A model generated the notes under the pieces. That model did no database searches and had not been told where the DNA came from. It saw only the letters and a list, made by a program, of their open reading frames with translations. A DNA stretch of 64,000 bases from PALSA-1296 sp038210275 (GTDB lineage: Bacteria > Bacteroidota > Ignavibacteria > Palsa-1295). Below, one piece after another: positions 1-9,871 of this stretch; the first letter of the stretch is position 1, and every line of letters begins with the position of its first letter. Position numbers and translations under genes: made by a program. Location: contig JBBQWV010000002.1 in the NCBI GenBank assembly GCA_038210275.1, positions 186,001-250,000 of the forward strand. The letters are read 5' to 3'.

Positions 1-2447
1 AATGTTCGGCGGTTTTTTTGCTTTCGCCGAATTAAGAAAATTCCTGATATACTCAAAAGAAATGTGATGGCACTGATGCTATAGCCTGCAGTATAAATAT
101 CCGGTTCGAAAATAAAAGTGATCGTTGATTTGCCGGAATTGATAGGAACTCCGCGCATACAGTAGTTGACTCTATAAATAGGCGTTTCTTCTCCATTAAC
201 ATAACATTTCCAACCTGGATAATAAGAGTCTGTAATAATTAATAACCCCTTAGTGCTCGATTCGGCTAGAATTTCAACTTTCTCATTCTCATTTGTAGAA
301 ATGCGTACAGAATTTGATCCGGCTTGCCCTAAACTTGTATCAAGAGGAGCATCTCCCTTTGTAAAAATGGCTGTTGTCCCATCAAAATTATTCTGTAATA
401 ATTCATCTTTGATTTCATTCTCGGTATTTAATATTTTACATTTATATGCAATATAGGCACGGGGCTTAGAAAGAAGATTCTCATAGATCTTTACACCATC
501 TGCGGAATAAACCGGGCGAAGAAAAGGCGAAGGAAGTTCTTTCTTTCCAGCAACAATATATTTTACGTTTACCAAACCAAGTAAATGCAAATCAAGTGAA
601 TCATAGCCTACATTTTTGAGATAGAAAGTAATAAAAGAACGGCTCGTTAGGCTTTCATATCCATGTATATCATTAATTTTATAAACATTAGAACTATTTC
701 GAATTAAAATGAAAGGATCTTTAGAAGCATCTCGCCACACAATAAATCTGCTATCCGAAGAATCGCTACGCAAAAAATTGGAGATTGGGTTTTGAGGGTA
801 AATAGGAAATTTTCCTTGGTCTATAGTTGGAAGCCAGATCCTTGAAAAAGTAAAAAGATCGACAATAGTCAGGAGTAAAATTATAGGGATAGCTTTTTTT
901 TCAGCGAGTTTTCCACGGAGAAAATATGTAAGTGTAAGTAAAGAAACAATTCCTAATACGATCGGAAGCCATAACGCCAATGATGGTGTCGAATAGTAAT
1001 CCAAGGTCTTGCTAATTCTTTCCATCATCCAACTTTCATTTCCCGCTCCGAATGCAGATTCTTGTATTTTCGGAATAAGGATATTTGAATACTTTCTGAG
1101 GAGCATTTCATAATTAAGATTAATATATACTGCTACTCCAAATAAAACAACAACCATACCGATAAATAAAAATTTTGTCCATCGGAAAAATCTTTTAAAT
1201 GAATTTCGCAATTCCTGATTGCTAAGTAGGGATTGGAAAGCAACCGCCCCAATTATTGAGAGCGCAAAAGAGGCAACAATAAAGATTCTGTGGTATAAAT
1301 AATAGTAAAGCGGTGTAGCGATCGGAAGTAAAATGGCACTAATACCAAGAACAATGAACGGACGTATTGATTTATTTTTCCAAAGAATAAAACACCCCCA
1401 AATTGCAAACAGGAATGGAAGGAAGCTGATAGCGCCATTAAAATTCATGGGGTCAAGATTTGCGATCTTCTTAAGATTAAATATTTGTGCATCGCCACTG
1501 AGAGTCGGGAATGCAAGAGTTGCAAGAAAAGGGATGCTCAGAATACGATGAAGAATTGTATATTCAGAATAAATACTCGAAGAGTTCAAACTTCCCCCAC
1601 CAGTGATCGTCCTGAAAAATAACTCCAGTGTAGGAAGCCACATTATTGCGGATAATCCAAACGAGACAGCACCGATTAGGACGAAAAGACCAACTCGTCG
1701 AAAGAATTTATTTTCATTAGTTCTATCAGGATATAGTAATAGCACTCCTCCGACAATAAGAAGGGCATAAAAAGCAGTTTGTAGGGTACCTCCAAAAAAA
1801 CAAAATGCAAGGAAAATAGATGAATAAATAATATTTTTATTATCTCCGGTATTAAAATATCTCAGTATCATTAATACGACAAATGGCACCCAGCAAAAAG
1901 AGGCAATGATCCAACGATTTGCTGCAGTTGAGATAAACATACTGTTCAGCATATATGCTGAAGAGAAAAGCAGATTAATTAATTGATGAACTCCAAAAAA
2001 TCGTAAAAGAAAAAGCATTCCAATGCCTGCAATCAACAATTCAAGTACTGTTTCCCAATGAATTGCATCAACAGCATTCAGCCAGAATAAAAGGATATTA
2101 AACACATCAAAATTATTTGCCATCGTTTCCGCATATTCCGGGTACCCTGCAAGAATATGAGGATTCCAATAGGCAAGTTTTCCACGCTTGAGAGCTTCTT
2201 GAGTCTCAATCTTGTATGGATAGGTCTGTGCGAGTCCGTCTAAAAAATAATGGTTTTGAGATTGTGGGTTATGATATTCTCCGTTAAAAGGAGCAGTCAT
2301 CGTATCAAATAGATCTGACGGAAGAAATGTCTTGCCGGCAAAAAGATAAGGTAAGAAAGTCAAACAAAGCAATGCAATAAGAGCAACAATAAGCCACCGA
2401 AGTGGATACGGTCTGTAATTTGTACCGGGGAAAATACTGGTTGTCAT
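1..2447 (-). CDS. YfhO family multi-spanning membrane protein, 3' end outside window
   Basis: The reading frame starts at ATG 2447-2445 and stays open to the window edge, giving 815 visible codons. The protein is a paralogue of the next gene upstream and aligns with it over its whole length, so only a few C-terminal residues should be missing. Features seen are a first membrane segment at about residues 20-40, then the motif LPSDLFDTMTAPFN in the first extracytoplasmic loop, many further hydrophobic segments, and a soluble C-terminal part with SRFIVWRDASKDP and YYPGWKCYVNG before a last membrane helix. YfhO proteins (PF09586) are GT-C-like membrane proteins; in Firmicutes they help glycosylate cell-envelope polymers. 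The substrate here is unknown. The ATG overlaps the stop of the upstream paralogue by one base (TAATG), which suggests translational coupling. Confidence 0.85.
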   Translation of the reverse strand, partial: MTTSIFPGTNYRPYPLRWLIVALIALLCLTFLPYLFAGKTFLPSDLFDTMTAPFNGEYHNPQSQNHYFLDGLAQTYPYKIETQEALKRGKLAYWNPHILAGYPEYAETMANNFDVFNILLFWLNAVDAIHWETVLELLIAGIGMLFLLRFFGVHQLINLLFSSAYMLNSMFISTAANRWIIASFCWVPFVVLMILRYFNTGDNKNIIYSSIFLAFCFFGGTLQTAFYALLIVGGVLLLYPDRTNENKFFRRVGLFVLIGAVSFGLSAIMWLPTLELFFRTITGGGSLNSSSIYSEYTILHRILSIPFLATLAFPTLSGDAQIFNLKKIANLDPMNFNGAISFLPFLFAIWGCFILWKNKSIRPFIVLGISAILLPIATPLYYYLYHRIFIVASFALSIIGAVAFQSLLSNQELRNSFKRFFRWTKFLFIGMVVVLFGVAVYINLNYEMLLRKYSNILIPKIQESAFGAGNESWMMERISKTLDYYSTPSLALWLPIVLGIVSLLTLTYFLRGKLAEKKAIPIILLLTIVDLFTFSRIWLPTIDQGKFPIYPQNPISNFLRSDSSDSRFIVWRDASKDPFILIRNSSNVYKINDIHGYESLTSRSFITFYLKNVGYDSLDLHLLGLVNVKYIVAGKKELPSPFLRPVYSADGVKIYENLLSKPRAYIAYKCKILNTENEIKDELLQNNFDGTTAIFTKGDAPLDTSLGQAGSNSVRISTNENEKVEILAESSTKGLLIITDSYYPGWKCYVNGEETPIYRVNYCMRGVPINSGKSTITFIFEPDIYTAGYSISAITFLLSISGIFLIRRKQKNRRT

Positions 2448-4900
2448 TAAATCGTATTTCTCTGCCGTTTTTTAAATATCAGAATACCTCCGAAAAGAAG
2501 CAGCGCTGTGATCGAGCTAATGCCTATGCCAGCCATAAAAATATTCGGTTCAAATTTAAAAATGATCTCCGATTTACCGGCATCAACAATCACGCCTCGC
2601 ATACAATGATTAACTCGGTAAATAGGCGCGGGCTTCCCGTTAATAGAACATTTCCAACCGGGGTAATAGGTATCGGTAAGAATAAGAATACCTTTCGTTT
2701 GGGTTTCGGTATTAATCCTAATCTCTTCATTTTCTGATCTGTCGAAGTGAATGCTGTTCTTTCCATCGGAATATTCTCCGAGATCATTCGGCGCATCTTC
2801 TTTTGTAAATACCGCTTCGGAGCCATCAAAATCTGAGCGAAGTAATTCGCTTGCCGCATCAATTTCTGTAGCAGCTACTTTAGTTTTAAATGCAAAATAC
2901 GCTCTGGGTTTACAACGCAAGTTCTCATAGATGGTCATACTATCAGCAGAAAACACCGGTTTCAGATTTGAAGTGGTAATCTGCCTTTTTCCGATAATCA
3001 CATATTTTAGATTTGCAAGACCGAGCAGACGCAGATCAAGTGAATCACTCATGTTATGAAATCTATGAAAAAGACTCATACTTCGGTTTGAGCAGACTTC
3101 ATATCCGTGAATATCATTTATTCCGTAGATATTCGAAGCATTTGATGCAAGAATATAGGGATCCTTTGATGCGTCACGCCAAACGGTAAACCTGCTGCCT
3201 GATGAATCATTCTGTATGAATGAGACAATCGGATTCTTCGGATAAATTGGAAACTTCTCTGTATCAATGTTTGGCAGCCACGTTCTTGCTGAAACAGAAA
3301 GCTGCATCATTGTCAACACTAATAATAGCAGCAGTAAATTTCTTTGTGTGATTTTATTGTTCTGATAATATGCAATAGCTATAACAATAGCTATTGCTCC
3401 CAAGATCGGAAGCCACAGAGCCGGAGAGAAGGAGGAGTAATAATGCAATGTCTTCGGGATTCTCCCATACATCCACGATTCATTTCCACTTCCGAAAGCT
3501 GAGCCGGGTACTTGTGGAGCAACATACTGAGTAAATTTGGAGAGAACCGTTGTGTAGTTGAGCGCGATATAAGCCCATACAAGTGCAAGAGCTGCGAATA
3601 ATATTCCGAGAGTAACTTTTATCCATCGAAAGAACGCAGAGAATGAAGCTCGTACAATTGCGTTTCGAATAAACGATTGAAATGCTACTGCGCCGATAAC
3701 ACAAAATGCAAAACTTGAGACAATAAAAAACCGATGATATACAAATGAGAAAAGCGGTGTTGCGATTGGAAATAATACTCCGCAAAGTGCAATAATAATA
3801 AATGGGCGCATTGTTTTATTCTTCCATAAAGAATAACAGCCCCATAGCGCGAACAAAGCAGGTAAAAAAGCTATCGCACCATTGAAATTAATAATATCAA
3901 CTCCGGCTATTTTCCGAAGATTATAGGATTGCGAATTCCCTAGCACTTCCGGAAAAAAGAACATAATGAGAAGCGGCAACGATAGCAGACGCTGCTTAAT
4001 CGTGTAAGCATCATAGATATTTGTAGAGTTTAAACTTCCTCCTCTAAAAATAGTTTGGAAAAGCAGCTCTAACGTAGGCAGCCATATTATCGCGGAAAGA
4101 GCAAAAGAAACTATGCCAACAAAAGAAAGTATCCCAACCCGACCGAAGAATTTATATTTTAAATTACTTGAAGGATAGAATAAAATAATAATGGCTACAA
4201 TGAATGCTGCAAAGACGGATGTTTGGAAATTACCTCCTAAAAAAGTCAGCGCAAGAAATAGTGATGCATATAATATATTTTGTTTTTGTGAGGTATAGAA
4301 ATACCGCAGCAACATTAATACGACAAATGGAATCCAGCAGAATGATGCAATCGGACACCGGTAATGTGCGCTGGAAATGAACATACTGTTAAGCATATAC
4401 GCACTTGCAAAGATCAGATTCACCAAGGGATCAACTCCGATAAATCGCAAGAGGAGAAGCATACCGATCCCGGCAAGGAGTAATTCAAGCACTGTCTCCC
4501 AATGAATCACATCAACTGGACTAAACCAAAGAAGCAAGATATTAAAAACGTCGTAATTATTTGCCAGCGACTCAGCATACTCGGGATAACCACCTAATAT
4601 ATGAGGATTCCAATATGCAAGTGTTCCTCGCTCAAATGCTTTCTTAGTCTCTATCTTGTAAGGAAGTTCTTGGGCAAGTCCGTCAAAGACGTAATGATTT
4701 TGTGCTTGAGATGGAGCGTATTCCGTATTGAAAGGTGCTGTCATCGTATCGAAAAGATCGGCGGGCAGCATTGTCATCCCACCGAAAAGATACGGAAAAA
4801 AAGTAATGCAGATCAAACCTGCAAGTCCTGCGACGAGCCATCGCAGTCTATACTGTTGGGGTTTAATCCCAGCTATTAATTCAGGCTCTCTCACTTCCAT
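2447..4900 (-). CDS. YfhO family multi-spanning membrane protein
   Basis: This 817-residue protein has a first membrane helix at about residues 21-41, the loop motif LPADLFDTMTAPFN (acidic residues D48 and D51), about a dozen hydrophobic segments and a C-terminal soluble domain with SRFTVWRDASKDP and YYPGWKCSING before a final helix and basic tail. The arrangement fits the YfhO family of GT-C-type membrane glycosyltransferase-like proteins, which act on lipid-linked sugars outside the membrane. The acidic pair in the first loop is where GT-C enzymes usually carry their catalytic Asp; that assignment is inference. It is the first of a tandem pair and lies 12 nt after accC. The function in envelope glycan decoration is inferred from family only. 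Confidence 0.85.
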   Translation of the reverse strand: MEVREPELIAGIKPQQYRLRWLVAGLAGLICITFFPYLFGGMTMLPADLFDTMTAPFNTEYAPSQAQNHYVFDGLAQELPYKIETKKAFERGTLAYWNPHILGGYPEYAESLANNYDVFNILLLWFSPVDVIHWETVLELLLAGIGMLLLLRFIGVDPLVNLIFASAYMLNSMFISSAHYRCPIASFCWIPFVVLMLLRYFYTSQKQNILYASLFLALTFLGGNFQTSVFAAFIVAIIILFYPSSNLKYKFFGRVGILSFVGIVSFALSAIIWLPTLELLFQTIFRGGSLNSTNIYDAYTIKQRLLSLPLLIMFFFPEVLGNSQSYNLRKIAGVDIINFNGAIAFLPALFALWGCYSLWKNKTMRPFIIIALCGVLFPIATPLFSFVYHRFFIVSSFAFCVIGAVAFQSFIRNAIVRASFSAFFRWIKVTLGILFAALALVWAYIALNYTTVLSKFTQYVAPQVPGSAFGSGNESWMYGRIPKTLHYYSSFSPALWLPILGAIAIVIAIAYYQNNKITQRNLLLLLLVLTMMQLSVSARTWLPNIDTEKFPIYPKNPIVSFIQNDSSGSRFTVWRDASKDPYILASNASNIYGINDIHGYEVCSNRSMSLFHRFHNMSDSLDLRLLGLANLKYVIIGKRQITTSNLKPVFSADSMTIYENLRCKPRAYFAFKTKVAATEIDAASELLRSDFDGSEAVFTKEDAPNDLGEYSDGKNSIHFDRSENEEIRINTETQTKGILILTDTYYPGWKCSINGKPAPIYRVNHCMRGVIVDAGKSEIIFKFEPNIFMAGIGISSITALLLFGGILIFKKRQRNTI

Positions 4901-4912
4901 GCATATTTCTTT

Positions 4913-6373
4913 TTATTGCATTCCAACAAAAAACTTTCTTTCCTTTTGTTTATTCAAAAACGCTTGAACGCTAAGAAGAGCGTCAGTATTTTTATCGACA
5001 TACTCTTGATGCAATTTTTCGCTTACTTCAGAAGTAAATTCATCCGCAACAAATTTTGTCGAGAACTCCCCATTTTGAAATTTTTTATTTTCCATCACGA
5101 ATCGTGCAAATGGTATAGTCGTTGAAACTCCAACGATTCGCATCTCAGCAAGCGCGCGCTCCATACGCTTAATTGCTTTTGCACGATCTATATCCCATAC
5201 AATTAACTTGCTCAAAAGCGAGTCGTAATAACCCGATACTTCCAAGCCTGAAAAAAGTCCGCTGTCATTGCGAACAAATGCTCCGCCCGGATGACGAACA
5301 TACGCGATCTTTCCTAAACTCGGAAGGAAATCATTCCAGACATCTTCGGCTTGAATTCGTGCCTCGATTGAATGACCTCGCGCTATTATATTTTTCTGCT
5401 GCAATCCGAGTTTCTCGCCTTCAGCTATGCGGAATTGCTCGCGTACAAGATCCATACCTGTGACAAATTCTGTAACCGGATGCTCGACCTGCAATCTTGT
5501 ATTTACCTCAAGGAAATAATATTTTCCTTTATCGTCAACAAGAAACTCGACTGTTCCTGCTCCCTCATACTTTGCTTCGCGAATAAGCGAGATCGCGGCT
5601 TCTCCCATTTCTTTTCGCATTGCCTCATTCAAAGTAACTGACGGCGATTCTTCGATCAGCTTTTGATTGCGTCTCTGTATCGAGCATTCACGTTCGCCGA
5701 GATGAACAGCATTACCATGAGAATCAGCAAGTATCTGAAATTCGATATGTCGCGGACTGGTAATATATTTTTCTATATATACTCGGTCGTCACCGAATGA
5801 ACTCAGCGCTTCGCTCTTTGCGCGTGTTAGACCTTCGCTAATTCCCTCTTCCGATTCAACTATTCGCATTCCCTTTCCGCCGCCGCCTGCTGCGGCTTTA
5901 AGCATTACCGGGTAGCCGATCTTCTTTGCTACTTCTTTTGCTTCTGCTTCACCCTGCAATGCTTCTGTTGTTCCGCCCGGAGTTGGTACGCCGAGTCTCT
6001 TTGCAAGAGTACGTGCTTTGGTTTTATCACCGAGCAAGTCAATTGCATCGGGGGTCGGACCAATAAATTTTATTCCAGCCTTTGCACATTCCTCGGAGAA
6101 AAGTGCATTCTCCGAAAGAAACCCATATCCGGGATGCACAGCATCTGCTTTTGTTTTTTTGGCGATTGCAAGAACTTGAGCATGATCAAGATAGGATTCT
6201 TTCGGAAGATTTCCCGACAGAACGTGAGGCTCTTCTGCTTCTCGCACATAAAGAGCATTCGCGTCATGCGGCGAATGAATCGCAATCGAATGATAGCCGC
6301 ATTCATGCGCTGAACGAATGACACGTCTAGCGATCTCAGAACGATTGGCAATGAGAATATTTTTGAGTTTCAT
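4913..6373 (-). CDS. accC: Biotin carboxylase (acetyl-/acyl-CoA carboxylase biotin carboxylase subunit)
   Basis: The enzyme carboxylates biotin on a carrier protein using ATP and bicarbonate, for malonyl-CoA or related acyl-CoA carboxylation. Domains in order: N-terminal preATP-grasp domain (KNILIANRSEIARR, HPGYGFLSEN at 80-89), ATP-grasp with glycine-rich loop AAAGGGGKG (160-168), and the catalytic EVNTRLQVEHPV at 289-300, followed by the biotin carboxylase C-terminal domain. At 486 residues it is about 35 longer than E. coli AccC because of a C-terminal tail, as in propionyl-CoA or other acyl-CoA carboxylase subunits. The usual ANRGEIA motif reads ANRSEIA. The start abuts the mutS2 stop with no gap. 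No biotin carrier or carboxyltransferase gene is adjacent, so the acyl substrate cannot be decided here. Confidence 0.93.
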   Translation of the reverse strand: MKLKNILIANRSEIARRVIRSAHECGYHSIAIHSPHDANALYVREAEEPHVLSGNLPKESYLDHAQVLAIAKKTKADAVHPGYGFLSENALFSEECAKAGIKFIGPTPDAIDLLGDKTKARTLAKRLGVPTPGGTTEALQGEAEAKEVAKKIGYPVMLKAAAGGGGKGMRIVESEEGISEGLTRAKSEALSSFGDDRVYIEKYITSPRHIEFQILADSHGNAVHLGERECSIQRRNQKLIEESPSVTLNEAMRKEMGEAAISLIREAKYEGAGTVEFLVDDKGKYYFLEVNTRLQVEHPVTEFVTGMDLVREQFRIAEGEKLGLQQKNIIARGHSIEARIQAEDVWNDFLPSLGKIAYVRHPGGAFVRNDSGLFSGLEVSGYYDSLLSKLIVWDIDRAKAIKRMERALAEMRIVGVSTTIPFARFVMENKKFQNGEFSTKFVADEFTSEVSEKLHQEYVDKNTDALLSVQAFLNKQKERKFFVGMQ

Positions 6374-8875
6374 TTATTTCAATTCTACGATTGTTACCCC
6401 CATTCCGCCCTCTGTTCGTTCGCCAAATCGGAATGTTGCCACAACGGGATTGGATTTTAGCGATTGATGAATTCGTCTGCCGAGCGCTCCTGTTCCGGTG
6501 CCGTGAAGTATTTCTACTTTATCCAAGCCCCGCGCGTTCGCCGTTGCAATAAATTTTTCTACTTCCACTACGCCTTCATCACCATACTTGCCGCGTAAGT
6601 CAATTCGCGGACTGAATGCCTCGTCGTAAAAAGTACCGAATTGCTTCATCTTTCGCTCGTCGTGCCTCGCTTCTTTATGGGAGATCACTTCAAGCTGTGA
6701 AAGCTTTGCTTTCAGTTTCATTGAGCCAAAAGCAACTTCGGCTTCATTACCTTTTACTGATAGTACTTCGCCGGTTTGTGCGGGATTTGAAAGAAGTCTT
6801 ACGTTTGCTCCAATTTTTAATTCAAGATTCTTTTCTACCGTTGGTGCACTCGCTGTTTTATGCTCATCAACTTCCTTTACGATCTCTGCCAACTCCATCT
6901 TTTGCTTCGCGCGTAAATCCGAAAGTTCGGCTGTCTGTTCTTTTACATACTCTTTCGCAACCGGAGCAGCAGCTTCACGCGCTTCGCGGATCGCTCGTTC
7001 AACAAAACTATTTGCTTTTGTCAAGAGCGCATCTGCCTGATTTGAGGCTTCTGCAAGAATCTTTTTCTTTTGAGAAGTAATCTCTCCGCTTAACCTCTCA
7101 TATTCAATTCGTTCGATGCGCGATCTGCCAAGTTCTTTTTCTATTTCTGCTTTCTTTGCTGAAAGCTCCTGCTCTTTCACGCTCATCGAATGGATAAGGT
7201 CTTCAAGCCTCGACGATTTCCCTCCTGCAATCTCTCTTGCATGAGTGATGATACGTTTCGGAAGTTCATAACGCTCTGCAATATCGAATGCATGAGATGA
7301 ACCGGGTATGCCAATACGAAAACGGTACGTTGGCTTGAGATCGCTTTCACTGAATTCCATAGAGCCGTTAATAGCTCCCTTATATGTCTCAGCAAATGCA
7401 GCAAGTCTTCCGTAATGAGTTGTAGCAATGGTAAAACCTGCGTTTTTTGTGAGATGCTCAAGAATACTTTCTGCGAGTGCGCCACCTTCTTCCGGCGCCG
7501 TTCCGCTTCCGATCTCATCAAGAAGCACAACGCTATACTCATTCGCCTGCTCAATGATTTCTTTTAATGAACGGATATGCGAACTGAAGGTGGAAAGATC
7601 ATCGGCGATAGATTGCGCGTCGCCGATGTCAACATAAAGTCCATCAATTGAAGGAAGGACAGCATCAGGCATTGCAGGAATCGGAAGACCTGCATGACTC
7701 ATCAATAAAATTATTCCAAGTGTTTTAAGAAGAACTGTCTTTCCTCCGGCATTCGGTCCTGTCAAAACGACTGTTCTCTTTTCGTCATCAAGTGTAATTG
7801 AGAACGGTACTGTCTTCTCTCTTCCAAGTTTTGTAATCAGGAAAGGATGCCGCGCTTCATGAAGCACGATAGTACTATCTTTCGGATCACGATGCGATTG
7901 GATGGTTGGCGTCGATGACTCTATAGAGATCGCATAGCGGCTTTTTGCTGTCACTGCTTCAAGATGCCCTGCCACTTCAAGTGAATGCAGCATCACAGGC
8001 ACTGAGGAGCGAATACGTTCAGTAAGTTCACGGAGGATTCGATCGATCTCGCGCTGCTCTGCAAACTCATAAGAACGCAGTTCATTGTTGAGTTCGATAG
8101 TTTCCGCCGGCTCGATGTATATCGTTTGTCCTGTCTGCGAAGCAGAGTGAATCATGCCCGCTACTCTTCGTTTATGCTCACTCTTGACCGGAATTACCGA
8201 TCTTCCATCACGCTGAGTGATAATATTTTCCTGAAGCAAGTCGTCTTCGGTAAATTTCTTTATCAGCGATGCAAGTTTAGTACGAAGGCGTTCACCTGTA
8301 GTGACAATGTCGCGGCGAATGCGATTGAGTTCAGAACTTGCAGAATCTCTAATTGATCCATTCTCTTCAAAGACAGAATCAAATGCCATTTCAATTAAAC
8401 GGTCTTCGAAGAGATGCACTGCTGACCGCCAAATCGTTGGTGCAACCTTTGTTCTTTTTGCAAAAAAATCACGAAGTAATCGCATCCCTTTCAATGTTCG
8501 GAGAAGCGGCAGACCTTCATCTATATAGATGGTGCTTCCATCAATATCAACTTTATGAAGAATGCTGCGAATATCATGGATTCCATCGAAGTTCGGAATT
8601 TCACCTGAGCCGATCAGTATCCGAATCTCATCTATCTCCGCAAATGAGTCCGTGATCTTCTCGCGATCACGTTTGGGAACAAGTTCTTTCGCAAGCGATA
8701 ATCTTCCAAGAGATGAATGCGCAAACCGCAAGTGTGCGGCAAGGATTTCATCATACTGTAGAACCTGCGCAGCACGTCTGAACTGATGCGGAATGTCCCG
8801 CAAAAGCTGTGTGCGCAATTGATCGGTTGGGATATTTACGCGATCTTGTTCGGAGAAATCTGTTTCGTCTGCCAT
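6374..8875 (-). CDS. mutS2: Endonuclease MutS2 (MutS-family ATPase with Smr domain)
   Basis: This 833-residue protein has the MutS2 layout: helical core/clamp domains, an ATPase with Walker A GPNAGGKT near residue 370 and a Walker B/signature region LLDEIGSGTAPEEGGAL, a long coiled-coil stretch, and a C-terminal Smr domain with IDLRG and HGTGTGALG motifs. MutS2 lacks the mismatch-binding domain of MutS; known roles are suppression of homologous recombination and, in some bacteria, splitting of collided ribosomes. The Smr IDLRG motif corresponds to the nuclease-type LDLR motif. It abuts cvpA upstream and accC downstream without gaps, so it belongs to one transcription unit. Length is slightly above the usual 780-800. 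Confidence 0.96.
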   Translation of the reverse strand: MADETDFSEQDRVNIPTDQLRTQLLRDIPHQFRRAAQVLQYDEILAAHLRFAHSSLGRLSLAKELVPKRDREKITDSFAEIDEIRILIGSGEIPNFDGIHDIRSILHKVDIDGSTIYIDEGLPLLRTLKGMRLLRDFFAKRTKVAPTIWRSAVHLFEDRLIEMAFDSVFEENGSIRDSASSELNRIRRDIVTTGERLRTKLASLIKKFTEDDLLQENIITQRDGRSVIPVKSEHKRRVAGMIHSASQTGQTIYIEPAETIELNNELRSYEFAEQREIDRILRELTERIRSSVPVMLHSLEVAGHLEAVTAKSRYAISIESSTPTIQSHRDPKDSTIVLHEARHPFLITKLGREKTVPFSITLDDEKRTVVLTGPNAGGKTVLLKTLGIILLMSHAGLPIPAMPDAVLPSIDGLYVDIGDAQSIADDLSTFSSHIRSLKEIIEQANEYSVVLLDEIGSGTAPEEGGALAESILEHLTKNAGFTIATTHYGRLAAFAETYKGAINGSMEFSESDLKPTYRFRIGIPGSSHAFDIAERYELPKRIITHAREIAGGKSSRLEDLIHSMSVKEQELSAKKAEIEKELGRSRIERIEYERLSGEITSQKKKILAEASNQADALLTKANSFVERAIREAREAAAPVAKEYVKEQTAELSDLRAKQKMELAEIVKEVDEHKTASAPTVEKNLELKIGANVRLLSNPAQTGEVLSVKGNEAEVAFGSMKLKAKLSQLEVISHKEARHDERKMKQFGTFYDEAFSPRIDLRGKYGDEGVVEVEKFIATANARGLDKVEILHGTGTGALGRRIHQSLKSNPVVATFRFGERTEGGMGVTIVELK

Positions 8876-9388
8876 CTATTTTCTGAGTGTATCGTTCGGC
8901 GTCATATCATCATAGACTTCGCTTGATAATTGGCCGACAAGCGGCTTCAATTGCGAGACCATCAGTGTCGATGATCTTAGAACCATCGGATAAACAATGG
9001 ATGAGTTTGCAGATCTTGTGGAAGGCAATTGAAAGATTCGTAGAAATCCAAAAAGCAAGCCAAGCAAAAGAACAGCTCTGAGAAATCCGAAGATCGCACC
9101 AAATATTTTATCAGCGCCAGCGAGAAATCCTTTTTTCGGTTTGATCCATCTCTTGATGAAACTTGCGATAATCAGGATAATAATAAACAGGATAAAAAAT
9201 CCTGTTACTGGATGAAGCAACGTGGGACCAACGCCAATTGCTTTTCCGAACGGAGTTGCAAAAAGTGTCGCAATAATGATCGCCGTGACAAGTACGAGAA
9301 TTGAAACGAACATAGTGATCGCTCCTTTTTTCCACCCGCGATATACCGCGAATAGAAGAAGAGCGACGATTAGGAAATCAAGAATCAT
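8876..9388 (-). CDS. CvpA family membrane protein
   Basis: This 170-residue protein has four predicted hydrophobic segments, beginning with ILDFLIVALLLFAVYRGWKKG, which is the typical N-terminus of CvpA/colicin V production proteins (a D at the start of helix 1 followed by an RGWKKG turn). A third segment, TGFFILFIIILIIASFIKRW, also fits the family. CvpA proteins are inner-membrane proteins; in other bacteria they affect envelope integrity and colicin V export, but the biochemical role is unknown. Pairing of cvpA with mutS2 is common in Bacteroidota and Firmicutes. Its ATG overlaps the stop of the YqeY-like gene by four bases (ATGA). Confidence 0.85.
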   Translation of the reverse strand: MILDFLIVALLLFAVYRGWKKGAITMFVSILVLVTAIIIATLFATPFGKAIGVGPTLLHPVTGFFILFIIILIIASFIKRWIKPKKGFLAGADKIFGAIFGFLRAVLLLGLLFGFLRIFQLPSTRSANSSIVYPMVLRSSTLMVSQLKPLVGQLSSEVYDDMTPNDTLRK

Positions 9389-9837
9389 AACGCTGCTAAT
9401 TTTTCTTTAACAATTTCCTGAACTAACTTTCCATCGGCTTTGCCTTTCAGCTCTTTCATCAGAACAGGAATAACCTTATTCGTATCCGCAGCTCCGGTCG
9501 CTCCGACTTCAGCGATCACTTCAACTACGCGCTTTTCGACTTCTTCGCGAGTCATTTGCTTTGGCAAATACTCTGCGATGATCTCATATTCTGCTTTTTC
9601 TTTTTCAGCAAGTTCTGGGCGGTTGTTCGTTTGGAAAAGCTCCTGCGCCTCCTTGCGCTTTTTTGCAGCAGAGAGAAGCAGCTTTAACTCTTCATCTGCT
9701 GTCATTGCGCGGTCTGTTCCACTTTTTTCAAAATCCAAAATAAGCGCGCGCAAGCTGCGCAGCGTTTCGGTGCGTAGCTTATCTCCTGATTTCATTGAGG
9801 CTGTCAGGTCAGCCGTAATTGTCTCTTTTAATGCCAT
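9385..9837 (-). CDS. GatB/YqeY domain-containing protein
   Basis: The 150-residue sequence matches the YqeY family: N-terminal helix MALKETITADLTASMKSG, the LRTETLRSLRALI segment, the motif EYEIIAEYLPKQMTREE in the middle, and the C-terminal helical tail with KVIPVLMKELKGKADGKLV. YqeY resembles the C-terminal tail domain of GatB, the subunit of the tRNA amidotransferase that contacts tRNA; its own role is not established, though tRNA binding is assumed. The gene is followed by cvpA with a 4-nt overlap and preceded 34 nt upstream by the SDR gene. Confidence 0.92.
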   Translation of the reverse strand: MALKETITADLTASMKSGDKLRTETLRSLRALILDFEKSGTDRAMTADEELKLLLSAAKKRKEAQELFQTNNRPELAEKEKAEYEIIAEYLPKQMTREEVEKRVVEVIAEVGATGAADTNKVIPVLMKELKGKADGKLVQEIVKEKLAAL

Positions 9838-9871
9838 AATTTTTTTTGATTCGAAATCCTAAATTAAAATT

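Noticed and set aside
6616..7080. 154-codon plus-strand open frame
   Set aside because: It lies wholly inside mutS2 on the other strand; the composition is Leu/Arg/Ser-rich as expected for an antisense shadow.
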